The notes: a model not told the origin generated them from the letters alone. 64,000 bases of DNA from Gemmatimonadota bacterium (GCA_022571515.1 JACZXQ010000005.1:95526-159525), one strand, 5' to 3'. Shown: positions 34,613 to 44,823, numbered from the stretch's first letter. Translations and numbers: made by a program.

Positions 34613-35122
34613 CTACGCGTCGCTCAGCGGCGCGAGATCGATCAGAAGTTGACCCTTCTCGACAGCGTCGCCGCGCGAGACATGGATTCGCTCAACCCAG
34701 GCGGACGCCTCTGCCCTGAGCTCGTTCTCCATCTTCATGGCTTCGATGATGACCAGGCCTTGTCCAGGCTCGACTCGGTCCGCTTCGTCGACCTCTACCC
34801 TGACGACGAGCCCTGGCATCGGTGCCCGGATCGTCCGAGCACCATTCGAGGGCCCAGGGTCTCCCGTCATCTCGCGAATCACGGCAGTGCGCTCGTCGAT
34901 CACCTCCGCGACCTCGTGACATCCGCCCACGTCGACGACCCAGCAACCGCCGTCCCGCCTGGCAACAACCCGGTAGGACGTACCGTCCATGAGGAGCGTG
35001 CTCATGTCCGTTCCGCGGATCCCGGCCAGATCTACGGAGACGGTTTCGTCGCCTACGCGCACCTCTCCCGTCCCGACCTCCACAGAAACCGTCTTTCCCC
35101 GGATCGTGACGAAATAGCGCAT
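34613..35122 (-). CDS. Biotin carboxyl carrier protein of an acyl-CoA carboxylase
   Basis: 169 residues. The C-terminal biotinyl domain has IRAPMPGLVVRVEVDEADRV and the biotin-attachment motif EAMKMEN (Lys130), then VSRGDAVEKGQLLIDL. About 90 N-terminal residues form the small linker domain seen in separate carriers of propionyl-CoA carboxylases. With accC (36.4 kb) and pccB (39.1 kb) it makes a three-part carboxylase. It starts on the rumA stop (TGATG). Confidence 0.9.
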   Translation of the reverse strand: MRYFVTIRGKTVSVEVGTGEVRVGDETVSVDLAGIRGTDMSTLLMDGTSYRVVARRDGGCWVVDVGGCHEVAEVIDERTAVIREMTGDPGPSNGARTIRAPMPGLVVRVEVDEADRVEPGQGLVIIEAMKMENELRAEASAWVERIHVSRGDAVEKGQLLIDLAPLSDA

Positions 35123-36456
35123 CAGGCCGGCCTCTCTCGTGACGCCAGCGTAACCAGCGTCTCCACGTGCGCCGTTTGAGGAAACATGTCGAACGCGAGA
35201 ACCTGCTTGATCTCGTAACTTCCAGCCAGGCGTTCCAGATCGCGAGCCAGAGTTGCCGGATCACAACTGATATAGGCCAGCAAGGCTACCGGGCTCTCGG
35301 AGAGGAGCCCCGGAACCGGTTGAGCCAGGCCGCCCCTCGGGGGGTTGAGAATAGCCACATCCGCCGGCAGCGCCGCGCCAACCAACTCCTCCACGGGTCC
35401 CTGAAGCACCTCCAGTCCGGAGGGGGCTTCCTCGAGGGCGATGGCAACCGCAGCCGGATCGATCTCGATACCGACCACAGTGGCACCCTCACGTGCCAGG
35501 TGCCGCCCGATGATTGCTGTCCCGCAATAGGCGTCGATCACCCGCAGGCCCTTCGGTGCGGGCAATGCGGTAAGCAGGCGTTCGTACAGGGCTCCCCCCA
35601 TGGCCGCGTTGACCTGCGAAAACGCCCCGGGGCCGACCCACACGCGCTCCCCCAAGCGGGTGTCATACACCGCCTCGTCACCTGCCACCAAGCGGGGCGG
35701 TCCGTTCTCGCCGGCTCGCCACACCGATACGATGCCGGACTCGGCGTCCAACAGCGCTCCCAGGTCCCCTTTGCCTTTCCCTCCGGCCACGACCAGCACG
35801 ACCCCAACGTCGGCGGCCATCAGCGTGAGCCGCAGTGTCCGCCCGCCCGGCAACTTCCGGGCGCCCGGTCCCCAAGATCGTCTGAGCGCCCTCCACGCGC
35901 GGTTGATCCGCGGATCGGCGATGAGGCAGGCGTCCGGGATGTCGAGGACTCGGCCGGGGGCGTCGATCTTGTGAAAGCCCGCCACGACGCGGTCGCCACC
36001 AACGCGCAACAGCGTGAAAGTCACTCTGGTGCGGTAGCCCAGTTGCTCGGGGGAGGGTTGCACCTCGGGAGCCGTCTCCTCGAGACCCCCGATGCGGGTC
36101 AGGGCGTCCGCGACGAAACGTCCCTTCCACCGCAACTGTGCTTCGTAGGGGATGTGCTGTAGCGTGCACCCTCCGCACGCGTGATAGTGCGGACAGGGGG
36201 GGGTCGTGCGCTCACTGCTGGGCTCGAGTAATTCCCGTAGCCGGGCCCGGGCCCAGCGTGCCTTCTTCTTCTGAACCACGACCCGCACCCTGTCGTTGGG
36301 CGCGGTGCGGTGCACGAAGACGACAGAGCCGTCAGGAAGGTCGCCCACGCCGGATCCATCGGAGGACAAGCTCCGAATGCGCACCTCGACCGGGGAGTCG
36401 TTCGCTCCGGAAGTGCTGGCTATTCTTGCCTCCACGGCCATCCTGCCTGCTGCCAT
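35122..36456 (-). CDS. 23S rRNA (uracil-5)-methyltransferase, RumA/TrmA family
   Basis: Up to 444 residues; ATG at 36441 (MAVEARIAS) is an equally good start with less overlap with accC. RIRSLSSDGSGVGDLPDGSV is a TRAM domain. CPHYHACGGCTLQHI, with an upstream Cys, is the iron-sulfur site. DAYCGTAIIGRHLA and VVGIEIDPAAVAIALEEA bind SAM, and YISCDPATLARDLERL contains the nucleophilic Cys. The family modifies 23S or tRNA uridines; the target within the family is not decided. It overlaps accC and the biotin carrier and is not part of the carboxylase itself. Confidence 0.9.
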   Translation of the reverse strand: MAAGRMAVEARIASTSGANDSPVEVRIRSLSSDGSGVGDLPDGSVVFVHRTAPNDRVRVVVQKKKARWARARLRELLEPSSERTTPPCPHYHACGGCTLQHIPYEAQLRWKGRFVADALTRIGGLEETAPEVQPSPEQLGYRTRVTFTLLRVGGDRVVAGFHKIDAPGRVLDIPDACLIADPRINRAWRALRRSWGPGARKLPGGRTLRLTLMAADVGVVLVVAGGKGKGDLGALLDAESGIVSVWRAGENGPPRLVAGDEAVYDTRLGERVWVGPGAFSQVNAAMGGALYERLLTALPAPKGLRVIDAYCGTAIIGRHLAREGATVVGIEIDPAAVAIALEEAPSGLEVLQGPVEELVGAALPADVAILNPPRGGLAQPVPGLLSESPVALLAYISCDPATLARDLERLAGSYEIKQVLAFDMFPQTAHVETLVTLASRERPA

Positions 36457-37919
36457 GCTGAGAGGGTGTTGGCGCCGTTGTCACCGACGCGCGGAATCTG
36501 GCGATGCTGGCGATGGTCGTGTTCCAGAAGCGCCACCGCGACGAACGCTGCCCTCAGGTCCTCGTCGGCGGGCCCGTCGAGAAGCTGAGGATGTTCCTCG
36601 ACGAATCGGATTGAAAGATCACCGTTCACGAAATCCGGCTCGAGCATCAGGCGGCGATGGAACGGGACTCCCGTATCGACGCCCGTCACGACCAGCTCAT
36701 CCAGGGCACGAGCCATGCGGCGGATGGCGTCCGCCCGAGACGCGGCATGCACGATCAGTTTCCCCAGGAGCGGGTCGTAGTGCAGCCCGATCTCGTATCC
36801 CGCCCTGATTCCGCCGTCCCACCGTACCCCTGGGCCCGAGGGTAGCTCAAGATACGAGATGTGGCCCGTGGAAGGCAGGAAGCCTCGGCGCGGATCCTCG
36901 CTCGTGATCCTGCATTCGATGGCGTGTCCGGTCAGGGCCACGTCGTCCTGATCGAAGTCCAGAGACTCCCCGCAGGCCAGTCGTATCTGCCACTGCACCA
37001 AATCGATGCCGGTCACCATCTCCGTGACAGGGTGCTCGACCTGTAGACGAGCGTTCATTTCCAAGAAATAGAAATCCTCGCCCTCCAGCAGGAACTCCAC
37101 CGTTCCGGCCCCCACGTAGCCGACCGCCCTCGCGGCCTTCAACGCCATGGCGGCCATGCTCTCCCTGAGGGCGGGCGTAAGCACCGAGGAAGGCGCCTCC
37201 TCCACGAGTTTTTGATGACGCCTTTGGATGGAGCACTCTCGCTCACCGAGGTGGACGAGATTGCCGTGGCTATCGCCTAGGAGTTGGATCTCGATATGCC
37301 GAGGGCGCTCGAGGAATCGCTCGAGGTAAATCGTGCCGTCCCCGAAGGCGGCCTGGGCCTCTCGCTGGGCCGCGGCGAAGCTCTTGGCAAGATCCTTCGG
37401 AGCCTCTACCACCCTCATACCCTTCCCTCCTCCACCGGCAACCGCCTTCAACAGAACGGGATAGCCGACGTCCTCCGCCATCGCCCCGGCCTCTTCAGGG
37501 TTGCCTGCGGGTTCCGTCACCCCGGGAACGACCCGCACACCAACCTCTTGCATGCGACGCCGCGCTTCGGTCTTGTTGCCCATCGTAGCGATGGTCTCGG
37601 CCGATGGGCCGACGAATACGAAGCCGGCATCGGTTACCGCCCGCGCAAAAGCCGCTTGTTCGGACAGGAAACCGTAGCCAGGATGGATCGCCTGGGCCTT
37701 CGCGCGCGCAGCGACGTCCAGCACGCGGTCCGCGTTCAGGTAGCTCTCGGCCGCCGGCGCCGCGCCGATCGGGTAGGCCTCGTCCGCTTCCAGCACGTGG
37801 GGAGCGAGTCGATCCGCCTCCGAGAACACGGCGATCGAGCGCACGCCGAGCTCCCTGCATGCGCGGATGATGCGCACGGCGATCTCCCCACGGTTTGCTA
37901 TGAGTAGCGCTTCGAACAC
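36420..37919 (-). CDS. accC: Biotin carboxylase subunit of acyl-CoA carboxylase
   Basis: 499 residues, GTG start. Adds bicarbonate-derived CO2 to the biotin carrier using ATP. IANRGEIAVRIIRACRELGV, HPGYGFLSEQAAFA, LLKAVAGGGGKGMRVV, GDSHGNLVHLGERECSIQRR, FYFLEMNARLQVEHPVTEMV and GHAIECRITSEDP are the ATP-grasp and active-site blocks. It is about 50 residues longer than E. coli AccC; the extra C-terminus (RQIPRVGDNGANTL to end) belongs to carboxylase alpha chains that have lost their fused carrier. Confidence 0.94.
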   Translation of the reverse strand: MFEALLIANRGEIAVRIIRACRELGVRSIAVFSEADRLAPHVLEADEAYPIGAAPAAESYLNADRVLDVAARAKAQAIHPGYGFLSEQAAFARAVTDAGFVFVGPSAETIATMGNKTEARRRMQEVGVRVVPGVTEPAGNPEEAGAMAEDVGYPVLLKAVAGGGGKGMRVVEAPKDLAKSFAAAQREAQAAFGDGTIYLERFLERPRHIEIQLLGDSHGNLVHLGERECSIQRRHQKLVEEAPSSVLTPALRESMAAMALKAARAVGYVGAGTVEFLLEGEDFYFLEMNARLQVEHPVTEMVTGIDLVQWQIRLACGESLDFDQDDVALTGHAIECRITSEDPRRGFLPSTGHISYLELPSGPGVRWDGGIRAGYEIGLHYDPLLGKLIVHAASRADAIRRMARALDELVVTGVDTGVPFHRRLMLEPDFVNGDLSIRFVEEHPQLLDGPADEDLRAAFVAVALLEHDHRQHRQIPRVGDNGANTLSAWQQAGWPWRQE

Positions 37920-38029
37920 GGGTGGTGCCGGTGGTCAGGGGTCTCGGACTGTCCTGAAGGTACCGAATCTTGGCGCCATGGCCTTAGCGAGTAAACCCCC
38001 GCCGAGAAGGCGACTTGCCCCAACGAAAA

Positions 38030-38057
38030 GGGCGGGCGCCCACTTGGACGCCCGCCC
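38030..38057 (-). terminator. Rho-independent terminator after the PDZ-protein gene
   Basis: GGGCGGGCG (38030-38038) and CGCCCGCCC (38049-38057) pair around 10 nt. Read on the minus strand the stem is followed by TTTTCGTT. It ends transcription of the PDZ gene before accC, so accC needs its own promoter in 37920-38029. Confidence 0.85.
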
Positions 38058-38086
38058 GCGGCGGATCGACCCGCTCTCTCGTGCGA

Positions 38087-38995
38087 CTAGCGGAGTGTGC
38101 CGTGTAGTATCTCTTCGCTGCCCTTCCGAAGGATCCGCACGCTCACTGTCTCATCCTCCTCGTACGATCCAAGAATGCGCCGGACCCGCGCGAGGCTGTC
38201 TACCTCGCGGTCACCAACCGCCAGGATCACGTCGCCAGGCATGAGCCCCAGCGGATTGTCCTCGTCGACATCGATCACGAGAATTCCGGTTTCGGTGCCG
38301 AAATACTCCCCGAGCGTGGGGTTGAGCTCGCGCAACTCGACACCTGCCACACAGCCACGCCCCTCGCCGGTGCTCCAGAAGCGGTTGGAGCCACTGGGGC
38401 ACTCATTGAGGAGTCCGCCGAAGGAGACTTGGAAATTGGAGTTCCCAAACGATAACACCCTGCGGTGCCGCGCCGTGTCGACCCCACCCTGGAAAATGCC
38501 GAAAGCGTTCGGCGCTATGGTGAGCCAACTGCGGGAAGGCGAGGCTTCCGCCTCGACTTCTATGACGTGCCGCTCACCGTCCCTGGTATACTGAATCTCG
38601 ATGAGCTCTTCCGGGTCCATCTCGGCGGCGAGCGCCAGAAGCCTCTGAACCGGCAGGGCGTCGCGGTCGTCGAAGTGATCTTCCAGGCCGGCATCCAGCG
38701 CCTCGGTAAGCACGTGGCCGTGGAAGGACGTCACGACGTCTCCTTCGCGAAGCCCTCCCTCCCATGCCGGCGAGCCCCGCAGCACGTCGGTTATCAGTGC
38801 GCCCTGATCGTCGAATCTGCGGCTCTGCCTCACGTCGAGGGAAATGCCGACCCGCGCCCTCGCGCTCGAGCTCGCCGACTCCACGATCCTGACGAGATCG
38901 CGACGAGTGATGTTCTGTCCCTCCGCCACGGTCGGCAGCGCGAGCCATGCCGCTACCAGGAGGGTGACCCAACGTGTAGTCCGATTCGCTTTCAC
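38087..38995 (-). CDS. Secreted PDZ-domain protein (HtrA/S1C-like without protease)
   Basis: 302 residues from GTG at 38993-38995, with GGGAGGA upstream; the signal is WVTLLVAAWLALPTVAEGQ. Two PDZ-like domains are visible: GISLDVRQSRRFDD with GSPAWEGGLREGDVVTSFHG near 60-115, and GILVIDVDEDNPLGLMPGDV with ILAVGDREVDSLARVRRIL near 225-300. Two cysteines between them (NECPSGSN and GRGCVAG) could form a disulfide. No GNSGG protease motif is present, so it is probably a periplasmic scaffold or chaperone partner. It sits between pccB and its own terminator. Confidence 0.75.
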   Translation of the reverse strand: MKANRTTRWVTLLVAAWLALPTVAEGQNITRRDLVRIVESASSSARARVGISLDVRQSRRFDDQGALITDVLRGSPAWEGGLREGDVVTSFHGHVLTEALDAGLEDHFDDRDALPVQRLLALAAEMDPEELIEIQYTRDGERHVIEVEAEASPSRSWLTIAPNAFGIFQGGVDTARHRRVLSFGNSNFQVSFGGLLNECPSGSNRFWSTGEGRGCVAGVELRELNPTLGEYFGTETGILVIDVDEDNPLGLMPGDVILAVGDREVDSLARVRRILGSYEEDETVSVRILRKGSEEILHGTLR

Positions 38996-39105
38996 TGTAT
39001 TCCTCCCGTTCTCGCTCTCAACCGGTGACAAATCACCGGACTCCGATGATGAGATGCGGGTAGTCCCATTGGAGTTGCCCGCGAATGGAGGGTACGGCCA
39101 CCACG

Positions 39106-40656
39106 TCAAAGCGGGATGTTGCCGTGTTTCTTGACCGGGTTGGCGTCACGCTTGTTTTGCAGCATGTCCAAGGCATTGATGAGCCGGGGTCGGGTCTCTC
39201 TCGGATCGATCACATCATCCACGTAGCCCCGGCCTGCCGCCACGTAGGGATGCGCGAACCGCTCGCTGTACTCGGCGATGCGGGCTTCGGTGAAGGCCTC
39301 GGGATCGTCCGCCTCCGCGATCTCCTTTCGAAACAGGATCTCGACGGCACCCTTGGGGCCCATCACCGCGATCTCGGCGGTCGGCCACGCGAGGTTGACG
39401 TCGCCTCGAATGTGTTTCGAGTTCATGACGTCGTAGGCGCCACCGTATGCCTTGCGCGTGATCACTGTCAGCTTGGGCACCGTGGCTTCCGCGAAGGCGT
39501 ACAGGAGCTTGGCCCCGTGACGAATGATTCCGGCATGCTCCTGTCCTACCCCGGGCAGGAACCCCGGAACATCCTCGAAAACGACGAGGGGGAGGTTGAA
39601 CGCGTCACATAGCCTCACGAACCTGGCTGCCTTGACCGCCGAGTCGATGTCGAGTACCCCCGCTAGGAACGCGGGCTGATTCGCGACGATCCCGATCGAG
39701 TGGCCTCCGAGGTGGGCGAATCCCGTAAGAATATTGCGGGCGAAGTCTCGGTGGACCTCGAAGAACTCACCGTCGTCTACTACGGCCTTGATAACATCCT
39801 GCATGTCGTATGACTGACTCGGGTTATCCGGGAGGATCTCTAGTAGTTTCTCATCCTGTCGATCGGATGGATCCGCACTTTTCCGTGACGGCGGTTTTTC
39901 CGTGTTGTTCTGGGGGAGAAACGCCATGAGCTGTCGAACCGCGGCGAGGCACTCCGGTTCCGAGTCGAACGCGAAGTGGGCGACGCCCGACTTCGACGCG
40001 TGTACGTCCGCGCCGCCGAGTCCCTCCATGTCCACGTCCTCGTGTGTGACGGTCTTCACTACGTTGGGGCCCGTCACGAACATGTAGCTGGTTCCCCGCA
40101 CCATGAAGACGAAGTCGGTGATAGCGGGCGAATAAACGGCTCCACCCGCGCACGGACCGAGAACCACGCTGATCTGCGGAATTACCCCCGACGCCATCGT
40201 ATTCCGAAGAAAGATGTCGGCGTACCCGCCGAGCGAGACGACGCCCTCTTGAATACGTGCTCCACCCGAGTCGTTGAGGCCGATCAGGGGCGCTCCATTC
40301 TTGAGCGCCAACTCCTGGAGCTTGACGATCTTCTCGGCGTGAGCCTCCGACAACGATCCGCCGAATACTGTGAAATCCTGCGAGAAGACGTAAGTGAGTC
40401 GCCCGTGGAGAGTGCCGTAACCCGTGACGACTCCGTCACCCAGGATCCGCCGGTCGGCCAACCCGAAATCCGTGGCTCGGTGCACGACGAAGCGGTCCAA
40501 CTCCACGAAAGAGCCTTCATCGAGCAGCAGGTCGAGGCGTTCCCTCGCAGAAAGCTTGCCTTGCTCGTGTTGGGTCTTGATCCGGTCTTCCCCGCCACCC
40601 ATCTCGGACTGGGCACGGAGCCTGTTCAGCTCATCGAGCTTCTCGCGCATCGACAT
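39106..40656 (-). CDS. pccB: Propionyl-CoA carboxylase beta (carboxyltransferase) subunit
   Basis: 516 residues. Transfers carboxyl from biotin to propionyl- or acetyl-Co[121 protein letters not shown] and [13 protein letters not shown] are the two oxyanion-hole and CoA-binding regions, all intact. It starts on the stop of the lipoprotein gene (TGATG). With methylmalonyl-CoA mutase nearby, propionyl-CoA is the likely substrate. Confidence 0.94.
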   Translation of the reverse strand: MSMREKLDELNRLRAQSEMGGGEDRIKTQHEQGKLSARERLDLLLDEGSFVELDRFVVHRATDFGLADRRILGDGVVTGYGTLHGRLTYVFSQDFTVFGGSLSEAHAEKIVKLQELALKNGAPLIGLNDSGGARIQEGVVSLGGYADIFLRNTMASGVIPQISVVLGPCAGGAVYSPAITDFVFMVRGTSYMFVTGPNVVKTVTHEDVDMEGLGGADVHASKSGVAHFAFDSEPECLAAVRQLMAFLPQNNTEKPPSRKSADPSDRQDEKLLEILPDNPSQSYDMQDVIKAVVDDGEFFEVHRDFARNILTGFAHLGGHSIGIVANQPAFLAGVLDIDSAVKAARFVRLCDAFNLPLVVFEDVPGFLPGVGQEHAGIIRHGAKLLYAFAEATVPKLTVITRKAYGGAYDVMNSKHIRGDVNLAWPTAEIAVMGPKGAVEILFRKEIAEADDPEAFTEARIAEYSERFAHPYVAAGRGYVDDVIDPRETRPRLINALDMLQNKRDANPVKKHGNIPL

Positions 40657-42572
40657 CAGCCCTCTCCTTGCCCAGACGGGTCACTACGGACGTCCACGGA
40701 ATCGACGATCATGCCGAACTCCGGGCACTGGAACCCGACAATGCGACCAGGACCCTCGGGGTCGGGTAGCGGATCGACCCGTATCGGCACGGAAATCATG
40801 CCTTCGGGAACAGCCCGTAGCGTTCGGTCCTGTATACACGCGAGATAATGCTCTCGGACGATCCGACCATCGGACACGGACAGCACCCCGGTCGCACCCT
40901 CGAACCCGTTGATGGTGGCCAAGGTTTCGGTGAGTTGGGCCGGCGTCCGAGCTCCGAGGCGAACGGCCTCGAGCAGGAGACTCGCTGCATCATATCCCAA
41001 TGCCGGCACTCGGCTGCGAAGGGAGTGCTGGTGGAGATCCTCGTAAGCATCGACGAAGCGCTCCAATCCGGCCATTCTCCTCTCAGCGGGCTGTGGTGAA
41101 GCGACGATGACGCCGTTCAGGTGGCGCGGATCGACATTCTCCAAGGTCTCAGGTCTCGTCCACGCCGCGGTGCCCATGACGCGGACCTCCAACGAGTCCA
41201 GCCCAAAGAACGTCACCTGAGGAGCCAGCAATTCGACGTCCTGAACCGGGAGCGGAAGCACCAGAACGGACGGGAGAAGGCGCTCGATATTGCGCAGGTG
41301 TGCTTCGAAGGAGGTCGTTCCTGGCGGGTACGTGAGATCGCCAACCACCGTGCCGCCGAGCGCTTCGTAGGCCTCACGAAACGCCTTGGCCTCGAAGGTG
41401 GCGCCGCGATTGCGCGGATACAGCAGGGCGGCCGTATTGAGACCGTTGTCCATGGCATACGCGGCCAAGGCCCTTGCGGCACCGGGCTCGGCGGCGGCCA
41501 GGGAATAGACGCCACTCGCACCCGCGGGCACCGCGGGCGCGGTAGGTGAAATCAGCACAAGTGGTGCACTCCGGCCCTGTGCGACCAGCTCCAACGATGC
41601 CTCCTGAAGGGGGCCGATCACTCCCAATGCACCGGCGGCCTCGAGATCCCTCAACAACGAGGTGCCCAACGCCGGGTCGCCCCGGTCGTCCAGCACGGTG
41701 AGTTCCACCGCAGCACGATTGCCTATCGCACCTCCGTGCAGCCGCAGGGCCACGCGCATCCCTTGTTGGATGCGCTCGGCGAACTCCCTGAGCCGGGGTG
41801 AACCGCTGGTGGGCAGGATCGCACCAATCACCGGGGTGCCCGCGAGGTCCCCCAGGTTTCCCGACAGTACCGCTTCCGCCCGCTCACGTGCTCGGCCGAC
41901 CGCACCCAGCCCGATCGCCCTACGAGCCAGACGCTCAGCTTCATCCTCGTCGTTCCTCACGTAACGGTCGACCGCATAACGGGCGAGGAGCGGAGCGAGC
42001 AGGGCATGGTTCGGATCGGCCCCGGCGATCAAGGAGGCCAGCGCCACGTCATCGAGTTGGGACAGCCCGGCCTCGAGCCCGTCTCGAGCAGGGTCGAGGA
42101 TCTCGGCGCTCTCATTTGGAGCGATCGAGAGGAAGTACCCGAACGCCTCCTCGACGCGATCCAAGGACTGGGCTGCCTGGCCCAGAAGGAGGTTCGTGGC
42201 CGCCCGGCGAACATCGTCCGGGCCCATCAGGTCCAGATAACGCGTGGCTGCGGTAGTCGCTTCGTCGGCGTCACCGAGGCTGAGAGCAGCCTGCGCGAGG
42301 ACCCACAGCACCCGAGAAGAACCCCGCGCCTGTGGATAGATGGCGGCAACCTCACGGGCGGCCGACCGGGCGGCCGACACGTTTCCGTCCGCAAGAGCCG
42401 ATTCAGCCGTAGCGATCAGGCGGGCGGCCACCTCCTCCCGCCTTGGAGACAGTGTGCCCGCGACGATGGGGGTATCGCTTCTCTCAGTGGGAAAGGCACC
42501 TTCCGGAGGCCCCGCCACTGAGGCACAGGTGGCAATCCAAACGCATAGACACACCAACACCGCGTGCCGCAT
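40656..42572 (-). CDS. Periplasmic-binding-type lipoprotein (LpoA/Leu-binding-like) with TPR-like N-terminus
   Basis: 638 residues from ATG at 42570-42572. The signal ends WIATCAS, a slightly unusual lipobox with Thr before Cys. About 220 N-terminal residues are helical repeats (TPR-like, for example [20 protein letters not shown]). From about residue 240, [40 protein letters not shown] and [20 protein letters not shown] show a type I periplasmic-binding fold. This architecture matches LpoA-type activators of penicillin-binding proteins, but ligand binding like amino-acid receptors is also possible. It follows the rpsA terminator by about 10 bases. Confidence 0.72.
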   Translation of the reverse strand: MRHAVLVCLCVWIATCASVAGPPEGAFPTERSDTPIVAGTLSPRREEVAARLIATAESALADGNVSAARSAAREVAAIYPQARGSSRVLWVLAQAALSLGDADEATTAATRYLDLMGPDDVRRAATNLLLGQAAQSLDRVEEAFGYFLSIAPNESAEILDPARDGLEAGLSQLDDVALASLIAGADPNHALLAPLLARYAVDRYVRNDEDEAERLARRAIGLGAVGRARERAEAVLSGNLGDLAGTPVIGAILPTSGSPRLREFAERIQQGMRVALRLHGGAIGNRAAVELTVLDDRGDPALGTSLLRDLEAAGALGVIGPLQEASLELVAQGRSAPLVLISPTAPAVPAGASGVYSLAAAEPGAARALAAYAMDNGLNTAALLYPRNRGATFEAKAFREAYEALGGTVVGDLTYPPGTTSFEAHLRNIERLLPSVLVLPLPVQDVELLAPQVTFFGLDSLEVRVMGTAAWTRPETLENVDPRHLNGVIVASPQPAERRMAGLERFVDAYEDLHQHSLRSRVPALGYDAASLLLEAVRLGARTPAQLTETLATINGFEGATGVLSVSDGRIVREHYLACIQDRTLRAVPEGMISVPIRVDPLPDPEGPGRIVGFQCPEFGMIVDSVDVRSDPSGQGEG

Positions 42573-42582
42573 CGTCTCACGC

Positions 42583-42618
42583 AAAAGGGAACGCCCGGAC
42601 GCTATGGGCATCCGGGCG
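42583..42618 (-). terminator. Rho-independent terminator of rpsA
   Basis: CGCCCGGA (42592-42599) and TCCGGGCG (42611-42618) pair around 11 nt; on the minus strand the stem is followed by TTCCCTTTT. It lies between rpsA and the lipoprotein gene. Confidence 0.78.
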
Positions 42619-42650
42619 CTATTCCTCCATACGATCATTGAGGTCGTCCC

Positions 42651-44705
42651 TCAGGCATCTTCCTTGGAGTCGTCGTCCTCAGCGGCCTCGGATTCCTCCT
42701 CGGGCTCGGCCTCGGATTCGTCGGACTCCGCGGCCTCCTCCTCGGGCTCGGCCTCGGATTCGTCGGACTCCGCGGCCTCGGCCTCGGGCTCAGTCTCGGA
42801 TTCGTCGGACTCCGCGGCCTCCTCCTCAGGCTCGGCCTCGGATTCGTCGGACTTCGCGGCCTCGGCCGAGTCATCGGCGGTCGCAGGCTCACTGTCGCCC
42901 TCCGCATCCTCGTCTTCCGGATCGGGCTTCGGAGGCCGCGGGGGTTTCTTCTCGGGCGTGGAGGTGATCCCCAGCACGATCCGGCGGTTGGCGGCGTCCG
43001 ACTCGATCACCTTGAGCTCGACGGCGTCACCGGCCTCGTAATAGGCCTCCGGATCCACCTCTTCTTCCGGCATATTGGCGTGGGACGCCGGAACGAAACC
43101 TTCGATGTCATCTCCGAGGTCGACCACCACGCCTTTTTCCTGTACGCGGACGACCGTTCCAGGCTGCTCCACGCCCGGTGTGAACCGCTCCGCGATCTCC
43201 GGCCATGGATCGTCGTGCAATTGTTTGAGTCCGAGCGAGATGCGTTTGTTCTCGCCATCCACGTCGAGAACCATGACCTCGACCTCTTCGCCCTTCTGGA
43301 CAATTTCAGAGGGGTGCTCCACGCGCTTCGTCCAGCTCATGTCCGAAACGTGGACCAGCCCGTCGATCCCAGGCTCGATTTCGACGAACGCGCCGAACGA
43401 GGTGAGGTTTCGGACCGTACCAGTGAGTTGCGTACCGGCCGGATACTTGACCGGAAGCCCGAGCCACGGATCCTCTTCGATCTGCTTCATCCCGAGCGAG
43501 ATTTTCTCGTCCGACGGATCGACCTTGAGAACCACTGCCTCGATCTCATCTCCAAAGGCCACGAGCTTGGAGGGGTGCCGGATATTGCGTGTCCAGGACA
43601 TCTCCGAGATATGGACCAATCCCTCGACACCCTTCTCGAGCTCGACGAACGCACCGTAGTTGGTGATCGATACCACCCTGCCCCGGACACGGGAGCCGAC
43701 CGGGTACTTCTTGTCGATGTCGGTCCACGGGTACGGGAGAAGTTGCTTGAGTCCGAGCGAAATCCGCTCGCGGTCCCAATCGATATCCAGCACCTTCACG
43801 TCGATGGTGTGGGCGATCTCGACGACTTCAGAAGGATGCCCGACCCGACCCCAGGACATGTCCGTGATGTGGAGAAGTCCGTCCAGGCCGCCGAGGTCGA
43901 TGAACGCACCGAAATCAGTGACGTTCTTCACGATGCCTTCTCGGATCTGCCCGACGAGGAGCTCCCGAACCAGCGTCTCCTTCTTCTTCTCGCGCTCGGC
44001 CTCCAGAATGACCCGGCGCGACACCACGATGTTACGCCGCCGCTTGTTGAGCTTGATGATCTGGAAGTCGTACGTTTGCCCCAACAGGTCTTCGATGTTC
44101 GGGACCCGGCGCAGCGCGATCTGAGACCCGGGAAGGAAGGCATCGACACCCATGATATCGACTGTGACCCCACCCTTGATCTTCCGTGACAGAATGCCCT
44201 TGACCGGCTGGTCGGCTTCGTGCGCTTCCTTGATCTTCTCCCAGACTCGGAGGAAGTCCGCCTTCTTCTTGGAGAGGACGACGATTCCGTCATCGTCTTC
44301 GAGGCTTTCGAGAAGCACCTCGACTTCCTGTCCGGGCTCGATCTCGCCCGGCTCCTTGAACTCGTCCAAGGAGACCGAGCCTTCGCTCTTGAACCCGAAC
44401 TCCAGGATGACCACTGATTCCTCGACGCGGAGGACTTTGGCCCGGACGATTTCGCCTTCGCGAATCTCGCCCATGACATCTTGGTGATCGGCGAGTATCT
44501 GTTCGAAATCCTCGCGTGAGATATCCAGGACCTCTTCCCCATACGTGTCCATCAGCAGCTCGGGTGAGATGCCTGAACCGTTGGGCGCCGCCGCGGTGGC
44601 TGGGGCGGTCGAAGCGGTCTCGATGTCGTCGTTGTCGGGGGTATCCGCCGAGGGATCGTTGGCGGTGAGGTCGGGGTCCTGGATCTCTTCGTTCGTGTCG
44701 CTCAT
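42651..44705 (-). CDS. rpsA: Ribosomal protein S1 with six S1 domains and an acidic repeat tail
   Basis: 684 residues from ATG at 44703-44705, longer than E. coli S1 (557). S1 binds mRNA on the 30S subunit. Six S1 domains are recognisable: GEIVRAKVLRVEESVVILEF, VKGILSRKIKGGVTVDIMGV, REGIVKNVTDFGAFIDLGGL, RGRVVSITNYGAFVELEKGV, LTGTVRNLTSFGAFVEIEPG and PGTVVRVQEKGVVVDLGDDI. The last about 100 residues are nearly all Glu, Asp, Ser and Ala, built from 14-residue units such as SDESEAEPEEEAAE. The tail is probably disordered. The gene is single, between two terminators. Confidence 0.95.
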   Translation of the reverse strand: MSDTNEEIQDPDLTANDPSADTPDNDDIETASTAPATAAAPNGSGISPELLMDTYGEEVLDISREDFEQILADHQDVMGEIREGEIVRAKVLRVEESVVILEFGFKSEGSVSLDEFKEPGEIEPGQEVEVLLESLEDDDGIVVLSKKKADFLRVWEKIKEAHEADQPVKGILSRKIKGGVTVDIMGVDAFLPGSQIALRRVPNIEDLLGQTYDFQIIKLNKRRRNIVVSRRVILEAEREKKKETLVRELLVGQIREGIVKNVTDFGAFIDLGGLDGLLHITDMSWGRVGHPSEVVEIAHTIDVKVLDIDWDRERISLGLKQLLPYPWTDIDKKYPVGSRVRGRVVSITNYGAFVELEKGVEGLVHISEMSWTRNIRHPSKLVAFGDEIEAVVLKVDPSDEKISLGMKQIEEDPWLGLPVKYPAGTQLTGTVRNLTSFGAFVEIEPGIDGLVHVSDMSWTKRVEHPSEIVQKGEEVEVMVLDVDGENKRISLGLKQLHDDPWPEIAERFTPGVEQPGTVVRVQEKGVVVDLGDDIEGFVPASHANMPEEEVDPEAYYEAGDAVELKVIESDAANRRIVLGITSTPEKKPPRPPKPDPEDEDAEGDSEPATADDSAEAAKSDESEAEPEEEAAESDESETEPEAEAAESDESEAEPEEEAAESDESEAEPEEESEAAEDDDSKEDA
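42681..42849. repeat. 42-bp tandem repeat inside rpsA (acidic tail)
   Basis: Three nearly identical 42-bp units at 42724-42765, 42766-42807 and 42808-42849, each starting GGACTCCGCGGCCTC, plus a shortened unit from 42681. The period is a multiple of three, so copy changes keep frame. Middle-unit differences (Glu to Ala, Ala to Thr codons) show the copies are not fresh. Confidence 0.9.
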
Positions 44706-44788
44706 GGTTGCCTGAATTTCCGTCCAGCCGGACGAAAACCTTGTGCGCCAGGTGGCGGCCGGCCGCACCCGGGTTGGGTCAAGGTGAC

Positions 44789-44823
44789 AAAAAAGGCCGG
44801 AGGAAGCCGGGCTCCTCATGGCC
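44789..44823 (-). terminator. Rho-independent terminator of the TonB-rnz-tyrA-aroA-cmk operon
   Basis: GGCCGGAGGA (44795-44804) and TCCTCATGGCC (44813-44823) form a stem with a small bulge; the minus strand continues with a run of six T. It lies 66 bases after cmk and ahead of the rpsA leader. Confidence 0.85.

Noticed and set aside
42681..42849. Regular repeats that could suggest a CRISPR array
   Set aside because: They are in-frame 42-bp tandem units without spacers, encoding the acidic tail of S1.
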